In this document: one piece after another, positions 17,292 through 17,374 of the stretch
Numbering within the stretch: position 1 is the stretch's first letter
Layout: each line of letters opens with the position of its first letter
Assembly (NCBI GenBank): GCA_021784255.1
Contig: JAJXSZ010000028.1
Span: forward strand, 1 to 17,374
DNA length: 17,374 nt
Origin: Pseudomonadota bacterium
GTDB taxonomy: Bacteria; Pseudomonadota; Alphaproteobacteria; Acetobacterales; Acetobacteraceae
Direction of reading: 5' to 3'
The notes under the pieces: model-generated
Seen by the model: the letters and a program-made list of their open reading frames with translations, nothing else
Told to the model about the DNA's origin: nothing
Database searches by the model: none
Made by a program: the position numbers and the translations under genes

Positions 17292-17374
17292 GACGTCGCT
17301 CCATCGTAGTGGCTTCGAGCCTTCATCGGCCGCTTCGGCGCCGGCGCAGCGGCCGCAACGCCTTGGGACCACTG

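Noticed and set aside
16140..17309. Long + strand frame opposite the glycosyltransferase gene
   Set aside because: Rich in His, Arg and Asp without motifs; the - strand product has clear GT4 motifs, a ribosome site and a terminator.
17292..17374. N-terminal extension of the glycosyltransferase to ATG 17372
   Set aside because: The added 27 residues are Arg/Ala-rich and unlike a GT4 N-terminus, while GTG 17291 has a well-spaced GGAG and begins at the first beta strand.

Overview
The window is GC-rich, has high GC at third codon positions, and reads as chromosomal DNA of an alphaproteobacterium. MipZ (the alphaproteobacterial division-site regulator), a phasin next to clpS-clpA, and an fdsGBACD-type formate dehydrogenase operon all fit, most likely Rhodospirillales/Acetobacteraceae-like. 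That placement is inference from gene content; no 16S gene is present. I found no phage, insertion sequence, CRISPR array or toxin-antitoxin module.

Layout. At the left edge is the 3' part of pnp (polynucleotide phosphorylase, + strand), followed by a flavoprotein of the nitronate monooxygenase family whose C-terminus carries four clustered cysteines. Next comes mipZ, which faces dacA (a D-Ala-D-Ala carboxypeptidase with a C-terminal SPOR domain, - strand) with only 6 bases between the stop codons. A 394-base AT-richer divergent region separates dacA from a phasin gene. It holds a candidate phasin promoter flanked by two copies, in opposite orientation, of a TGC-type motif resembling PhaR sites. 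The phasin ends at a strong intrinsic terminator, then come clpS and, after a 319-base gap, clpA.

The second half is dominated by a tightly packed operon, fdsG-fdsB-fdsA-fdhD(fdsC)-fdsD. It encodes a soluble NAD-dependent molybdenum or tungsten formate dehydrogenase with the full expected set of iron-sulfur ligands, a cysteine-type active site, its sulfurtransferase chaperone and the small delta subunit. The genes overlap or abut by a few bases, so they are probably translated in a coupled way. A tRNA-Val(CAC) gene follows immediately. Its apparent promoter lies inside the end of fdsD, with the fdsD stop codon forming the start of the -10 box. After about 380 bases with no recognisable gene, a family-4 glycosyltransferase lies on the - strand with its own hairpin terminator.

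Functional themes are RNA turnover (PNPase), division and peptidoglycan remodelling (MipZ, DacA), carbon storage (phasin), N-degron proteolysis (ClpS/ClpA) and formate oxidation to CO2 with NADH production. Most of the window is ordinary core genome. The points most worth a second look are the phasin regulatory region, the stop-codon/promoter overlap at tRNA-Val, the cysteine cluster on the nitronate monooxygenase homologue, and a three-unit 13-bp tandem repeat over that gene's stop codon. I do not see evidence for a new multi-gene system.
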